This document shows, in pieces, positions 1 through 13,000 of a stretch of DNA of 64,000 nucleotides. The stretch's first letter is position 1. Every line of letters begins with the position of its first letter. The DNA is from Casuarius casuarius (taxonomy: Eukaryota > Chordata > Aves > Casuariiformes > Casuariidae): the NCBI GenBank assembly GCA_003342895.1, contig PTFA01000055.1, positions 2,078,021-2,142,020 of the forward strand, read 5' to 3'. The notes below the pieces were generated by a model. The model made no database searches. It was not told where the DNA came from and saw only the letters and a list, made by a program, of their open reading frames with translations. The position numbers and the translations under genes were made by a program.

Positions 1-210
1 GGCGGCGGCGGGGGCGGTGCGGCCGGGCGGCACCAGCGCCGCTTGGGCGGGGAAGGGCGGCGCTGGCCGGGCCGAGCCCGTCCCCGTCCCGTCGGGCCTG
101 GCCGGCGGCGGCGTTGGAGCAAAGCGCCGCGGCCGCCGGCGCCGAGCGGGGCTGCGGGGCCGCGACCAGCAAGGCGAGAGGGAACCGAGGCGCAGCAAGC
201 GCGTTGCCCC
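1..210. promoter_or_regulatory. Edge of a CpG-island-like segment
   Basis: Very GC-rich, CpG-dense sequence that stops sharply near base 210 and gives way to AT-rich DNA. Short open frames on the plus strand (from 17 and 43) are what high GC content produces by chance and match no protein I know. Such islands usually mark promoters. CCNO lies next to the 3' end of DHX29 in other amniotes, on the same strand as DHX29, so this could be its upstream promoter or that of a divergent non-coding transcript. The gene itself would be outside the window, so the assignment is inference. Confidence 0.5.
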
Positions 211-2459
211 CTGAAGGCTTGTCGTTCAGTGTTAGCACGATACACCGCGTAAGCAAAAAAGGGAAGGTATTATAAATGCTAGAGGTCTCCTGGGAAGCTG
301 GAAGCCCAATTCCACTTCTATCTATTGACTACATATATATATAACAGAGCACCCTTTCAGACAGCTGAGCGGAGGGAAATCAAAATGCTCCTGAGTGGAC
401 ACTGGTTCATAGAAGCAAAGTTGAGGCCAGCCATGGCTATTTTACCAGATATAATATCTGTTGAGCAAGTCGCCTAAAGACTGGGAAAGATTTGTGGAAG
501 GAAATGAAAGACCTGGGCCGAAAGAAGGGGAGAAGCCAATGGGGAGAAGCCAAAGGGAAGGGGAAGAGCCAGCTTCAAGCAGCAGCGGAACCAGATCAGG
601 AGGAGCACTGGAGCAGGAAACGCTCTCCAACACGGATGCAACAAGCTACCTTCAAAATAAAATGCATCCCAAAGCCACTGTTGTGACTGTGGTGAGAAAG
701 ATGCGTTGATATCGAGCCAGTGTCTGACCAGCGCTTTCAGAAAAGTAACAAGAAGGTGTTACAGAAGTATATATTCGATAAATGAAACCAAAGTGAGCGT
801 TCACGCACCCGAAAGAGCGCAGGCCCAAGGGCTGCTGGCATGCACCGTGGGAGCAGAAAGCGACTGCATCTTTGCAGTGTATCTTTAAAATCTTTAAGTG
901 ACTGTTCTTCTCTGTACACCACAGTTTGACCCATTCCATGAGTTCCATCAGCGGAAATCAGGAGAGTGAGTGATTTTCTACTTTTTACAAAAAAAGAAAC
1001 GTTTAAAAATAACTCAAGAAAAACATTTATTTAAAAGATCACTAAGCAAGGCATGCTAGAGAAACGTGTAAAGAATGCCTCTTCCCAGTGCCACAGAACT
1101 TTGAATTTCAACATTACCATATGTAAATGGAATAAAAAGTGTATATTCGTCCTGGTTAAATAAGGGAGAACTCAAGTACACGGAAACATATTTCCAATCT
1201 GCATTTTAGAAAGATACAAATAAAAGTCTTCCCCAGAACAAAAACTGGGAAAACATTCACCTAAAATTTAAGTGGGTTTAATCTTTTATCTACAGGTAAT
1301 TCAATTTGTAGTTACTTTATATATCTATGCCTCTGACAAGAAAGAAGAATGTGTCTAGAAGCAGAGTACAAAATTGGCATTTTAGGGTCAAAATGCATTT
1401 AACTGTTTAAGTTTTTGCTTTTGCAAATATTGGTATACTTTGTAATTAAAAAATGCACTTCCTGATGTTTCTAGAAAATCTGGCCAGCCACTAGTTTATC
1501 ACAGTTCATAAAAGAATAACCAAGGAAATGTGATTAGTTTTTCCACAGAGTTCTTAAGAAATCACTACCAGGTGAGCTTGCCTCTCCTGGAAGTGATTGT
1601 AGGATGATGTTTAGAAGTTGTTTTACATCATTTCACGTTTTCCTTTAGCACAGCAGTACCCCTTCTGCTGTAACAGTCTACCAGACAGCTCAGTGTATGT
1701 TGCTTGGTGTCTTTCAAGATCATGCATTTTCCTCAACTGCCCTTTCTGCCAAGATGCAAGAGCGCGCTATTAACCTCTGCTATATGCAATCAGTATTTTT
1801 TAGATAAACAAATCCGCACCACGCCTCTGCCTGTACATACTGAGTTCATATGTTTGACTGATTGTTCCATGGCAAAAATTAAAAAAAAAAATTAAATATT
1901 CCCTATTTTATTGAGTTGGTGATATAAAATTTTCATTTCCTTGTTGTAAAGTATGTGGAACGTGAGAGCCTCTGGCTCATTACACTATCTGATTAGGGCT
2001 ATTCAGTATAAAAGAAATAAGAAATAACAAGCGGTAAATTAAACATACAGACACGCAAACATTAAGAAGCCATAAGGGAGACAATAACGAAGACCAGAAC
2101 TCTTCAGCCACGGCTGACAGGCCATTAAAGGAACTGCTCCAGCAGAGCCTCAAAGAGGGTTAACCTGAACTTTATAATTGATAAGGGGGAAATGCAATCA
2201 TGAATATTATGGGGTATTTGAGAGAGCTTGTGGGACAGTGCAAAACTTACTATAGGAGAACAGAAGAGGTTTATAGGATTGCAAAACTTCTTACACAACA
2301 TTTAGTGGAAGGGCCAAAGGTGGGGAAAGGAAGGGAGCAGGGTGGATTTGAAGGATCAGGCATGGGAAAACAGTGGAAGCAGGATAAAAGGACCCAGCTG
2401 CACATAGGCAGATGCTTGTCTGAGCCCTGCACCTGATCATGGCAGTCTATACTATCTTC
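211..2459. other. Intergenic AT-rich DNA, no gene recognised
   Basis: No open frame longer than about 100 codons, no splice-bounded conserved peptide and no clear repeat family seen on either strand. The stretch at 440-710 is richer in GA and has a short open frame on both strands, but neither looks like a protein. It may be the downstream part of a transcript starting at the left-edge GC island, which cannot be shown from sequence. Confidence 0.5.
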
Positions 2460-2499
2460 TTAAAACCTTAAATTCTGCGTAATCTCACTCTCTATCCTA

Positions 2500-3200
2500 C
2501 AAGCAAGCGCTGCAAAATACAAGTGCCAGTGACACTGGAGGCACAGGGCCCAGGGCTCTAGGTGGCAGTGCCTGGAAGAACCAGGGCACAAGAGACATCT
2601 GGGTGCCAGCAACTGGAGAAGGGACCATGGGCCATTAGGAGAGAGCAGGTATATGCTACAAGATCTGTGCCAGCAGCTGGAAAAGGGGCTGCAGGTCACA
2701 GCACACCATAGGTCTATGTGGCAGCAACTAGAGAGGCTGGGGAGTATGTGCTTGTGCAAGAGGTCCAGAAGCTACAACGAGAAAGACATGAGTGTATATA
2801 TTTCCCCAGTGAATTTAATCCTGTATGCACCTGTGTGTTAAATTGCTAGCAAACTAGCAATATGGAAGAGACCCACATCTGAGTAGCTGGTAAGTGGCCC
2901 AGGGGCCAGGCCTGGATGTTAGACAAACTGCTAATAGTCAAGGAATCTGTGATTGCAGGTGGAACAAGTATCTGAGGTTTTGCTAGTGAACATCAAACTG
3001 GATTAGCTGGCAAGGAGTAAGAGACCTGTATCTCACATAAGTAGGCCCAGGGTCCAGACATGGATATTAGTGTGTCATACTGATGATATATGAGAGAACT
3101 GTAAACCTGTGAACGTGGGGAGTGAGGACATAAGTGTTTTTGGCTAGTGAACTTCAATCACAATCAGCCAGAGAGAAGGAACAAGACATGGCTAGCTGTA
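2500..3200. repeat. Degenerate tandem repeat region
   Basis: Two kinds of periodicity are visible. From about 2520 to 2740 a core like GTGCCAGCAACTGG recurs at 2523, 2561, 2603, 2667 and 2718. From about 2800 to 3165 a longer unit recurs, marked by a core like TAGTGAACNTCAA at about 2804, 2983 and 3145, a period of roughly 160-180 bases. Within it, variants of GGCCCAGGGNCCAG and GGATNTTAG recur in the same order. Copies are diverged. I do not recognise the family. Confidence 0.55.
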
Positions 3201-3509
3201 GTTATGTTTAATGAGAGTTCTGGTAGCATTATACATGGGCAATGCTAAAGGCAGAGGTAGTGTATATGGCTGGCCACACTGGTATCCTCTGTGTGTGCAT
3301 TCATCTGTCTGCCTGGAATACATATTCAGCCTTGCTGCTGGCCAAACCTGCAAATGGAGACTGCGGCAGCTGCATCCATCCCACTAGGGCAGAGAAACCT
3401 CCTGAGTTTTAAAATAGTGCAGTTGGCATCAGGAAGGAAGAATGCCCAGGTCCCAGAGTTCACCGATTTGACAACGCCCATGACACCCTTATCAAACTAT
3501 TCAGAATAA
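3201..3509. other. Intergenic, nothing recognised
   Basis: Unique-looking sequence between the tandem repeat and the likely 3' end of DHX29. A 72-codon plus-strand frame (3291-3509) has no recognisable protein character. Confidence 0.5.
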
Positions 3510-4008
3510 TATAGACATATGTAAGATGTATTGCTTTAATAATGCAAATTCATAGCTCAAAAGAATTAGCACTTAGGAAATTCAAGTAAAAAAAAAAGTT
3601 TGTCTTCTGTTTGCAAATATCAATGAAATACTACCCCACAGAGATTTGAGGCCCGATCTTGAATTATTAGTACAGTCTGCATCACCAGCAATGGCATAAT
3701 TACCACATTAAATGGAAACGAAGACAACTAGAATGGGACACAGTCATTTTTATATCAACAAGAAACTGTTTTGTCTGCATCATTAGTATGCTCAAACAAA
3801 TGGCACCAAGTGTATTGCAATGGCTAAACTTATTCAATGTTCACCTTTAAAAGTTACCCAGAAAGGTAAGTTTTATGCAAAACCATGCAGTCTTCCCAAG
3901 TCATGGCTGGTATCAAGAACATTAAGTGTTTAAATATTTTCAGTTAAAGTTGGAGTGCACATTTCCCCTGCTATTACTGAAGCTCTGGTTTGTTACTGAT
4001 TTTCAGTT
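3510..4008 (-). other. DHX29: DHX29 3' untranslated region (extent estimated)
   Basis: Sequence directly downstream of the DHX29 stop codon at 4009-4011. The first plausible poly(A) signal I find is ATTAAA on the minus strand (TTTAAT at 3535-3540), which would put cleavage near 3510-3520. No canonical AATAAA is seen before it. The end is an estimate; RNA 3'-end reads would settle it. Confidence 0.4.
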
Positions 4009-4064
4009 TCAGTTACCATTCTCTGTTTTTATCAGTTCTTTGATGATGTGTAAAACCTTGTCAT
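4009..4064 (-). CDS. DHX29: DHX29 exon 27 (last coding exon)
   Basis: Acceptor TTTCCTAG just above 4064. Encodes the last 17 whole codons and the stop, ending in KTENGN where human ends KTENN. Enters with a codon split after its first base, matching exon 26. Confidence 0.88.
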
Positions 4065-7000
4065 CTAGGAAAGAAAACACAAAAACGACAGTGAGTGGAA
4101 AAGAACGAGTTTAAAAATCTATTCCAGAAAGAAAACAAAACAATCCCCACTGAAGATGACTAAAACTTAAAAAATAGCCTGTGGTGCAAGTTAACAATAT
4201 GTCCATAATATGTGACTGAGCATTTTTTATAAACTTTCTAATGAGTTGATTGTGTCTATTTCAACATTTCACAGAAGAGATGAAGAAAATGAAGGGTATA
4301 TCCCCAGATGCATTAGCCTACTGGAACTCACATTCTTCCTCCCCATCTACAATATTCTCCTGAACTTCTGGTGTTGAGAGTCTAGATTATGCTTCTCTAT
4401 CCCTTAACTTGCCAAGATGCAATTCCTCATCATTACCCTACACTGTGAGACAACTCATGGAACACTTGAAATTCATCCATGCTTAAGAAGTTCATCACAC
4501 GCACAATGTTATTTCTGTTTTAAGAAATGCACCTTACCATTACTACCACTACCATGAAAGCTGTTATCAGGGATATCTTTAAATCAGCATTTGTGCAGAT
4601 CCTCATATATTCTTAGAGAATATATGTAGGAACAGTAATGATTTTCTGGGTGTCTCTAAAAATAACAGAGCTATAGTCAAGTTATACTAATCCCTTTTGG
4701 GCAAGGATGCAATGAACTAATACTTTCTCAGGATTGCCACAAGGTCTATATAACAAAATTCTATGCCAGTAGTCTAAAAAATTACCTTCAAGAGACATTT
4801 TAGGATTTTCAAGCTTCTTCTTTAGTACAGATTCAATGAGAACTCTCAGTTGTTTGAAGATTACTGCAATCTTCACGGGAGCCTGTAAAGAACAGAGAAG
4901 ACAAACATTTGCATTATTCTCAAAGACATTTTGTACCAAAATATAGATTAAAAGATTACCTCGCATACAAAAAGAAATTCCTGCAAACATCATGCATATG
5001 CTTAACTTTAAGTACACAGAGAGCATACTCATGAAATTACTGGGCTTACATTATACCCCCTTATCTTTAAGCACCTTTTCTTTGTAGCATCGCAGCCTAA
5101 AAGAACAGCAGCTCAGAATAGTAACCCAAAACATTTACGCACAGAACCTAAACAACCAGCACATAGTGAAATTATTAGACATAAGTTAACTAATACCCTC
5201 CTCACTCAAAATATTTTTGTTTATATATAAATAAATAAATATATATTAAAAAAAACCAGAAAAAACAAATCCATTTTGTATTTAAAGACAACCTAGATAT
5301 ATTTTTTTAAACCAGTATAGGTGGCACTTTTGTTGTCCATTCCTCCACTGCTTTATAACTACATTCTAGTTCCTGCTGTATGGGAACTCTCAGAAATTGA
5401 TGGGTAGGGCCCTAACAAGTGGTAGAAGACAAATCTGAATCCAACCTTTATCATTTATATCTGAAACAACATATCTAGACCTCTGTCCTACCCCTCAGGA
5501 AGGTCTATCGGTTCTCCTGAGAAAGCAATTGCAAATCTCTGTTAAACCTTGCCAGCAATTTTGATCTCTAAAGATGGAACCTTCCCTCTCCTTCCCTCCC
5601 TCTTCTAGTCTCGTTCCAGCCATATATTGTCTGTGGCAGAAACAGTAGCAAAAAACAAGCATAAAATGCAACACTTGTTCTGCTTAGCATCTCAGTTAAA
5701 AGCAGCCACATCATTACGAAACATATTACAAGATGTAATGTGCCCAGCAACTGGACAACCTGTGGCCACCTAAAGACCATAAAGAATTCTCCTGTGAACA
5801 CACAGGAAAGCTGATCTTAAAAAAATTCTGGATGTAACAACTGGTGAATTCAATTAAATGCCTGTTTGCTTGCATCAGCATTTGGGTATGTAATTTTTAC
5901 TTTACAGAATGCAGAAAAATTAAAATGATTTGTAGTTTATACTCTTCCTGGAGTGTAACTAACATAGGACTTACAGAAGTGGGGAAAACTAACCAAGTAG
6001 CTTGCAGATTGGCAAAAGCCAATTCTGCCATTTTACAGACTCTACATATGATTTTGGCATATGACCCATCTTAATTTTGACTGCTAAAATATACTAAGAA
6101 AGAGTTCTCAGTTTTTCCATTTCCAAAGAAACTTTTTTGTAAAAAACAAAACAAAAACCCCACAAAAATACCCCCCCCCCCAAAAACCACACACACACAT
6201 GCAAAAACCCAAAACACCTTCCCCCCGCCCCAAAAACCAACGCACACGAGAATCCAAACCCAAATGGAAGTATTTTCTTTTTTTTCCCCCCAAGTAACTC
6301 CATTTGGGCTACAAAGCAAAAAATATTTAAGATAAATAGGTGCCTACACACTTATAAGACTGTAGCAGAGAGTAACATAGATTAGTACACTCATCTGCTT
6401 TCAGTACCAGCTCTACCAAAACAAACAAAAAAACCCCACAGTTTCGCTTAAATCTATTTCCAATAATAGTTTTTCTGAAAGCAAACTGACTTCCTTCATG
6501 AAGAAGGATGGAATCAATTTGTTACAAGCCGCACATTATTAAACCATTCTTTCAAGTGTAATTGGCTAAAATTTCATTATATGCTTACCAAGTTTCCCAC
6601 CATTTCCATTAATTCTCTCCCACCTTCATCCCAGGTATATAATGTTCTGAAACAAACCTGTACATTGACTGTGTAACAAAAAAGTCAGGGAAACCACAAA
6701 AGGTAATTACTACCCCAATGCACCTGAAAATGGATCCAACCATCCACAGACAGGAGACGCTCTCGATGCTGGACTTCTATATCCCCACCAAAAAGCAAAA
6801 TGGGAAAGGGGGAAATTAAAGTAGTCTCTCTCAGGTACACCTTAGCGTACCTCACCTGCATATAAACAAACACAAACATCAAAAAAAGCATTAAAATTTG
6901 GTGTTGCTGATTTTGGGGCTAAGTTTAAAAGCAAGAGCTATACATTTTTTTTTCCCCTTTAAGACCTGATCCACACAAATCATTGTACAGAGAACAGCTG

Positions 7001-10000
7001 GTAGCCAACTGTCTGCCCTATACCAGGTGTAAGATGAATAGCATTTAGACCTCTAAGAGGCAGGCTTAGGTGCTACTAGGATATTATCTAAGGCCACAAC
7101 TATGCTCTTTTTAAAACTTAAACAGAAAGATAACATCAGCCCAGTGCTTCTAGTGGTAACTGGAAAAGAGATCAAAATTAGTAAATGTACTGAAGAAAAA
7201 GGCAGGTAAAACTCTTCCATTAGACATTCTTCTTGGCACCAGCTAGCTTGTCAATATATACATATGTCAATATATATATATGCTTGCACATGCATACACA
7301 CGTGTGCACACATATACAAGAGACTCAGCATATGCTACTTCTGGTTTTGTGGCTTCCCACAAACAGAGTGAATAGGATATGAGAGGAAAGGAAAAAAATT
7401 CTTTCTCCTGGTAACGAAGTCATCTATAGATCTATCTCGATTTACAGAGAGGGATGCACTTGAGCTTTACCCTGTATCTTTACACAGAAAAAGCAAGCTT
7501 TGTTCCACTGCTCATGGTATAACTTATTTACCTTAGCTGCTATCTCTTCCTTTTAGACTAAGGTTCTTGGGGGCCTGCAATGTTTTCAATTGTTTGGAAT
7601 AATGCTATCACTTCATATGCGTTAAGAAGTGCAACGTAATCTCTTGCTCTTTTAAAGTTGGCTGTTAAGCAACTCCTGTCACATTTTTTTTGTACCAGAA
7701 GTTTATCTATCTAAATATAAACACTTGGCTTTAGCAAAGAGTTAACAAAGTTTGGAGTAGGGAGGAGGAGAAAAGTGACAAAAGTGAAATTCAGTTATGA
7801 AGTTCAGCATTCAGTTACAGAATTGGGTATTTATACATTTTAAGTTAGTTAAGGCCCTCTCAAATCCATAATAATAAGTTTCAAAACCTTAGAAGCCGCT
7901 TAGAACAGTTAAGAGGCAAAGAAAATGCACACTTTAAAGGGTTACTATTATGCAAGTGCGTATATCGCTGAGTAGAAGTAATCATCTTTAAAATCAATAG
8001 CACTGTATCAGAAAAAAAAAAAAAAAAAATCAATGCTACTATGAAGTTAAATGACAGAGAAAGGTACTTTATGATGAAACTGATAGCTATAAATTAAACA
8101 GATTTGTCAACCTTAACTTCTAGACAAAATTTCTTTGTACTCTCTTCAGCACTCAAATGACCCATTTTTACTGACTTTAAGGACATAAGATGCTGTTGTG
8201 TATTAGTTTAACACTAGAGGTATAATGCCACTATCAACTACATTCACAGTCTTCACTTAGTTATCCCTTTGATATAGAGTCATAGGCTTACCTTCTCCTG
8301 GTAAAGAAGCCATCCATATACCTGTAAGTCGCGATTTACAGAGGAGGGATGCACTTGTGCTTTACCCTGAGCAGTTTCTACCATGCATGCCAGCTTCTCT
8401 GTGATATCTACAGACTTCATGTATATGATTTTTCCTACGTTATCATATAGCCCCGCAGTCAACACAGCTTTAAGAAGAGCTATTTCCTCAAGAGAAGGGG
8501 ATTGCGTAGCTCCATTTCCATCCCATCCACGTTGAGCTGTTGGTGCTGTGAAGCCTGCTGCTCTGACCACCCTTATGAGTTCTTGCTTCACATCCTGAAT
8601 AGTAAGATATTAGTAAAACTCAGAACTAGAAAGGTACATACTCTAGTCCATCAGCAGGCAGTAGCACTCCATCCCATATATTCATGCTCTCTAAAGGAAA
8701 ACCCTCTCACTTAAAAACACTTGTCGTTTTTTTGCAACCATCTTTGCGTATTGTCTCTTTGAGGAAAACATATGGAATACAGAATTAGATGCATACTAAA
8801 TGGGCTGCAAATTCCAGATCTCCCAGTTGTAGTTAAAAACAAAAAAGCCAAACAACCAAAAAACACACACAGAAAACAACCAAACAACCAAAAAGCCTCC
8901 CACACACAACACACCCCAAAAAAGGCAATGCATTTGCATGAAGCATCTGCTCCTGCCAGGAGCTCAGTCAGTCAAACTTAACTAGGAAAAACTAATTAGA
9001 ATATTTTCTCACCAAAAAAGTTCATTTAAGTAAGATTCTGGCTCATCTTTCAAACTAAGAGTGAAACACACCTACTTCTTGATATCAAGAATGAAAATTT
9101 AACTATGCATTTTAATTTATAAGTTTTGATTCTCTGGTGGAAGTAAGGACTACCTTCTTCAATACAAGTGACTGCAAAAATCTATACCAACTAAGTGTGC
9201 ATATCACAGAACATAAGTGGAGACAAAGCTACTTGGCTTGAGGGTATACCTTTCACCAATCCCTAATATTCCACCTGTTTTCATCTTCTCTAAATATTAT
9301 CTATGGTATACCACCACTTTAAAAGGACAGGGCATTTTCAGAGGGAAATTTTAATAGATGTGTTTTGATCGCAGAGTATAATTATATGCTTTACCTCCAG
9401 AGTTAATAGCGAAGTCCTGTTAAGGAAATTTCTTCTGCAATAAGTCATTTCAGCACGATATCCTCCTTCTTGTCGAGCCTTTTTCCACCTAAGAGAAAAA
9501 AAAAAAAATCTGTCTTATTACAGCAAAAAGAATCATATCAAGAGCATAATAATACAAAAGTGGTAATAAGTTAAAATACTGTCTTTGCTCCACATCTTCC
9601 ACTCAAAACCAGAATTAACTGGCCTTAATGAAGAACAACACTGTTGCTCTACTAGCATTCAGGAAAGCATACCTGTAACAAATCTGACGGATGCTAAGAA
9701 AAACAAAGGCAATTTTTTCTTCTAAAAATTACATATACCTATATCTTGACAGTTGAAGTGACAGTTGTGATTTTTGAGTCTTAGGGATATCATCCTAATG
9801 AAAGAAATTATATATCTTATATATTTTGTAATATTTGTACTTTATAAAATATAAAATATTCGGGTCAGCACAGCACAGACAGCAAAAGAAATATTTTAAA
9901 CACTAGGATAAACAGAAGCAAACCTTTATACATATGCAAGGCTAAGTACTAAGTGAGCCATCCTTTTGCAGTACTGCATTTGTAAATCTGGTATCATTCC

Positions 10001-13000
10001 AAAGTGAAAAACTTCGGATACAAGCAATTCAAGAGAAGATATTTAATAAGGAATCTAAGGAAACACCACTTCTTACAAAATGTTAAATTAAAGATTATCA
10101 GGACAAGAGAATATTATTTACCCAAGATAGGCATTGTAGATTGTTATATGGTCTGAAATCGCCACTGCTAGAGATGATTTTGCAAGATCTGCTTCATCTT
10201 TTCGACCAATTGGTGTAGTAAATGGGGATTTTTCTGTCATAACAGCAGCCAAAGTTGCCTGCAATTAATAAAGTATACATAATTCTTAAGAACAGTATTT
10301 TAAGAAGAGTCGACTTGCAAATTTTTCATACAAGTAGCTCTAAATTTTTTTTTACAGCAATATTCATGATACTTTGCCTTTCATTAAGTCTCAATGAAGA
10401 CTGATTACCTTAAAAATTTAGTATGCAAAATTCAAAATTTACTTAAAGGTATTGCTTACATACTTTTTATCAATGTATTGTGAGGCAGTGCTTTCCAGCA
10501 ATTTACTGAATCTCAAAACTCATACAAAACAGTTTGTCAAATGACAGAGAAATACCCAGTATGATACAGTGTAGGGTCCAAAGATTAAGTAATTGCCTTA
10601 GATCACACCAAATTAGCAAAAGAAATTGAGAGAATGAAGAATATTTTTCAGCTTTTAGCAGCCAAATTATCTATGCCTCTTCCTAATATGCAGTAGTTTA
10701 GGATGAGGTAAAAACGTAAGATATATTACAGTCTTTACGTAAGTTACCATGTCAATTTGCAGCAGCTTTCCATTAGCATGTTCTTTGCCCATACCATGTG
10801 CAAAGTAACCCAGACTGGCCTAACCCACACGTAAGAGGGCTCTTTCTACAAACGTCATGCTCCCTGGGATAACAGATAGAATTGCACACCAAAGGCTGAC
10901 CGTTCTCTTGTGAGTGGCAACCATGAGCTTCACAACAGTTACACTATTCTCTCCTCCATGATACCACCTTTTCAGAACACCATGTTGCAAGAAAACCGAT
11001 TAATCTTAGAGTTGACTGTTTCTATACCACTACTCTTTTAAAAATATTTAAGTAAAAGATGGCAACATTTGATAACTCACCACAGGATCCAAACAGCCAA
11101 ATATAGCACCAAATATAAGCATTTTGCCAATTTTAACATTGACAGGAAGGGCTGCAAGGTGCTGGCCCAGTGGAGTCAGTTTGGGCTCACTTAATTGACA
11201 AGCCCCAATCTTCCTTAACAAGTTCATTGCATTACTGATTACTTGTAGCTGTGGTGGGTCTAATGCTTTGGAAAGGAAATCTTCGGGAGAACCAAGACTG
11301 CATTTCTGTGGATTGAATGGGCATATATTTCAATATAAAGCTTATTATAACGGAAATTAGCTAAAAATAAATACAACAATTAACAAACTTTTACAGTAGC
11401 TACAAAAGAAACTTGAAAGTACTGTTTTTGCATCCAAAAGCACACATTCCTCTCCCTCTAAACCAGCCCCTTGGTCCGCAGAATGCAGAGGCCTCCCACA
11501 TAAGGTAAGAGTAACTTATTGTTCAGAAGACTGATCATAGAAATGTTACCAGCGGCTGCACATGAGCGGGAGCCTCCACGAGAGATCTGCAGAGATGGAG
11601 TTAGCTTACAAATAGCTTACAAATGCCTTGCAATCCTTGAATGATCCTTGAATGCAGAAGGGTGAAATACCATCCTTCTGCATGAGTTTTTTTGTATATC
11701 CATGTATATCCTACTCACTCAGAATTTTGGGGGAGTGGCAGGGAAATGAAGCAGAAGCTTTCTTTAAGCAGAAAGAAGTTTGAAGAACATTTAACTAAGA
11801 GTTGGAATTGCCATTCAGAGTTGAATTAGAATAGTATAGTAAGCTGTCTCACTCAGCAGCATGCTCTGGATTTTCCAAGACACATAGGCACTGGATTCCT
11901 CACTGGAGGGAGAAACCCCACTAGCTGCACTGGATCAGGGAAGACCTAGCACATCTTTTTAGCTAACAAGGCCAAGATAATTCTAAAAGCAAAACCATAC
12001 CATAATATGAAGGCATAATTCTTCCAAAGGCACACGTAGTATTTCTGGAACAGAATATTCCATGAAACTTTCAAACCTGTAACATCAAAACAATAGGAGA
12101 ATCATGGATAGTCAATCTAATGCCTGAAGTCAAGTTATAACCTCAGGTTTCACCCACTTATTTCTTGCAGGAGGAGTGTGTTTTGCTTGTCCTTTGATTG
12201 AGTTAAGGTGTGTGCGGTAGTTTGGAAGGCAGGGTTTTAGTGAAAAGAAAGGTAATAGGGCATGTATTTTCAAAACAAATACTAACGATGCATAGCTCTG
12301 GAACTGGAAGTTTTGCATGTGGCTAAAACGCATACTTCACTGGTCACTTTAAAATATTCGCTTTGAGATAAAGTTAAGGTCAGAGTAGCTTCAGTCAGAA
12401 GCAGAAAAATCTTGTTCCTCCATTTTTAGTATTACACTGCAGTGACAGAAAGTATAAATCTGCTGTGAAATATAAGTTGATCTTTTCCCATCCCTAAATT
12501 CAGAGTTACCACTTCAGGAAAGTATAAATTTGTGTGTTAAGATGAAAATCTCAAAGTTTAACAGGTAACGTTTGTGTATATCGTATGCCAGGGCAACAGA
12601 TGTTATTAAAAACAGATCTTCTACAATGCTGCTACTTTCTTTTCATTTAGAAAAAAGAAAATTGTTTGAAAACCCTTATATCGCAGAGATATTAAGAATA
12701 CAGTTCATATTTTTAAAGAGTCAAGAAATGTCACGATCAGGACTAATACAGCACTATTTATTCATAAGATACTCAAAGTATCAATATTAAGAGTTGAATC
12801 TTTCTAGTTTGCAGTAACTAAATTAAATTTCGACAAGATTCCGTGGTTCCCCCCCCCCCATACAATGAAAAGAGGATACGTAAGCAATTTATAAAAGCTA
12901 GCTAAGTTCACAGTACCTGTCTCTTGTGTACATTCGGAAGCAGAATCCATCCCTAACACGCCCAGCTCTTCCTTGCCGCTGCAGAGCACTAGCTTTACTA

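Noticed and set aside
4682..4785. Extension of the DHX29 exon 26 frame to a stop at 4682
   Set aside because: A good donor at G|GTAAT and a downstream exon 27 matching the human C terminus show that this is intron.
6071..6351. Three overlapping minus-strand open frames rich in Gly, Phe, Trp
   Set aside because: Produced by the C-run and CA-rich low-complexity tract within a DHX29 intron.
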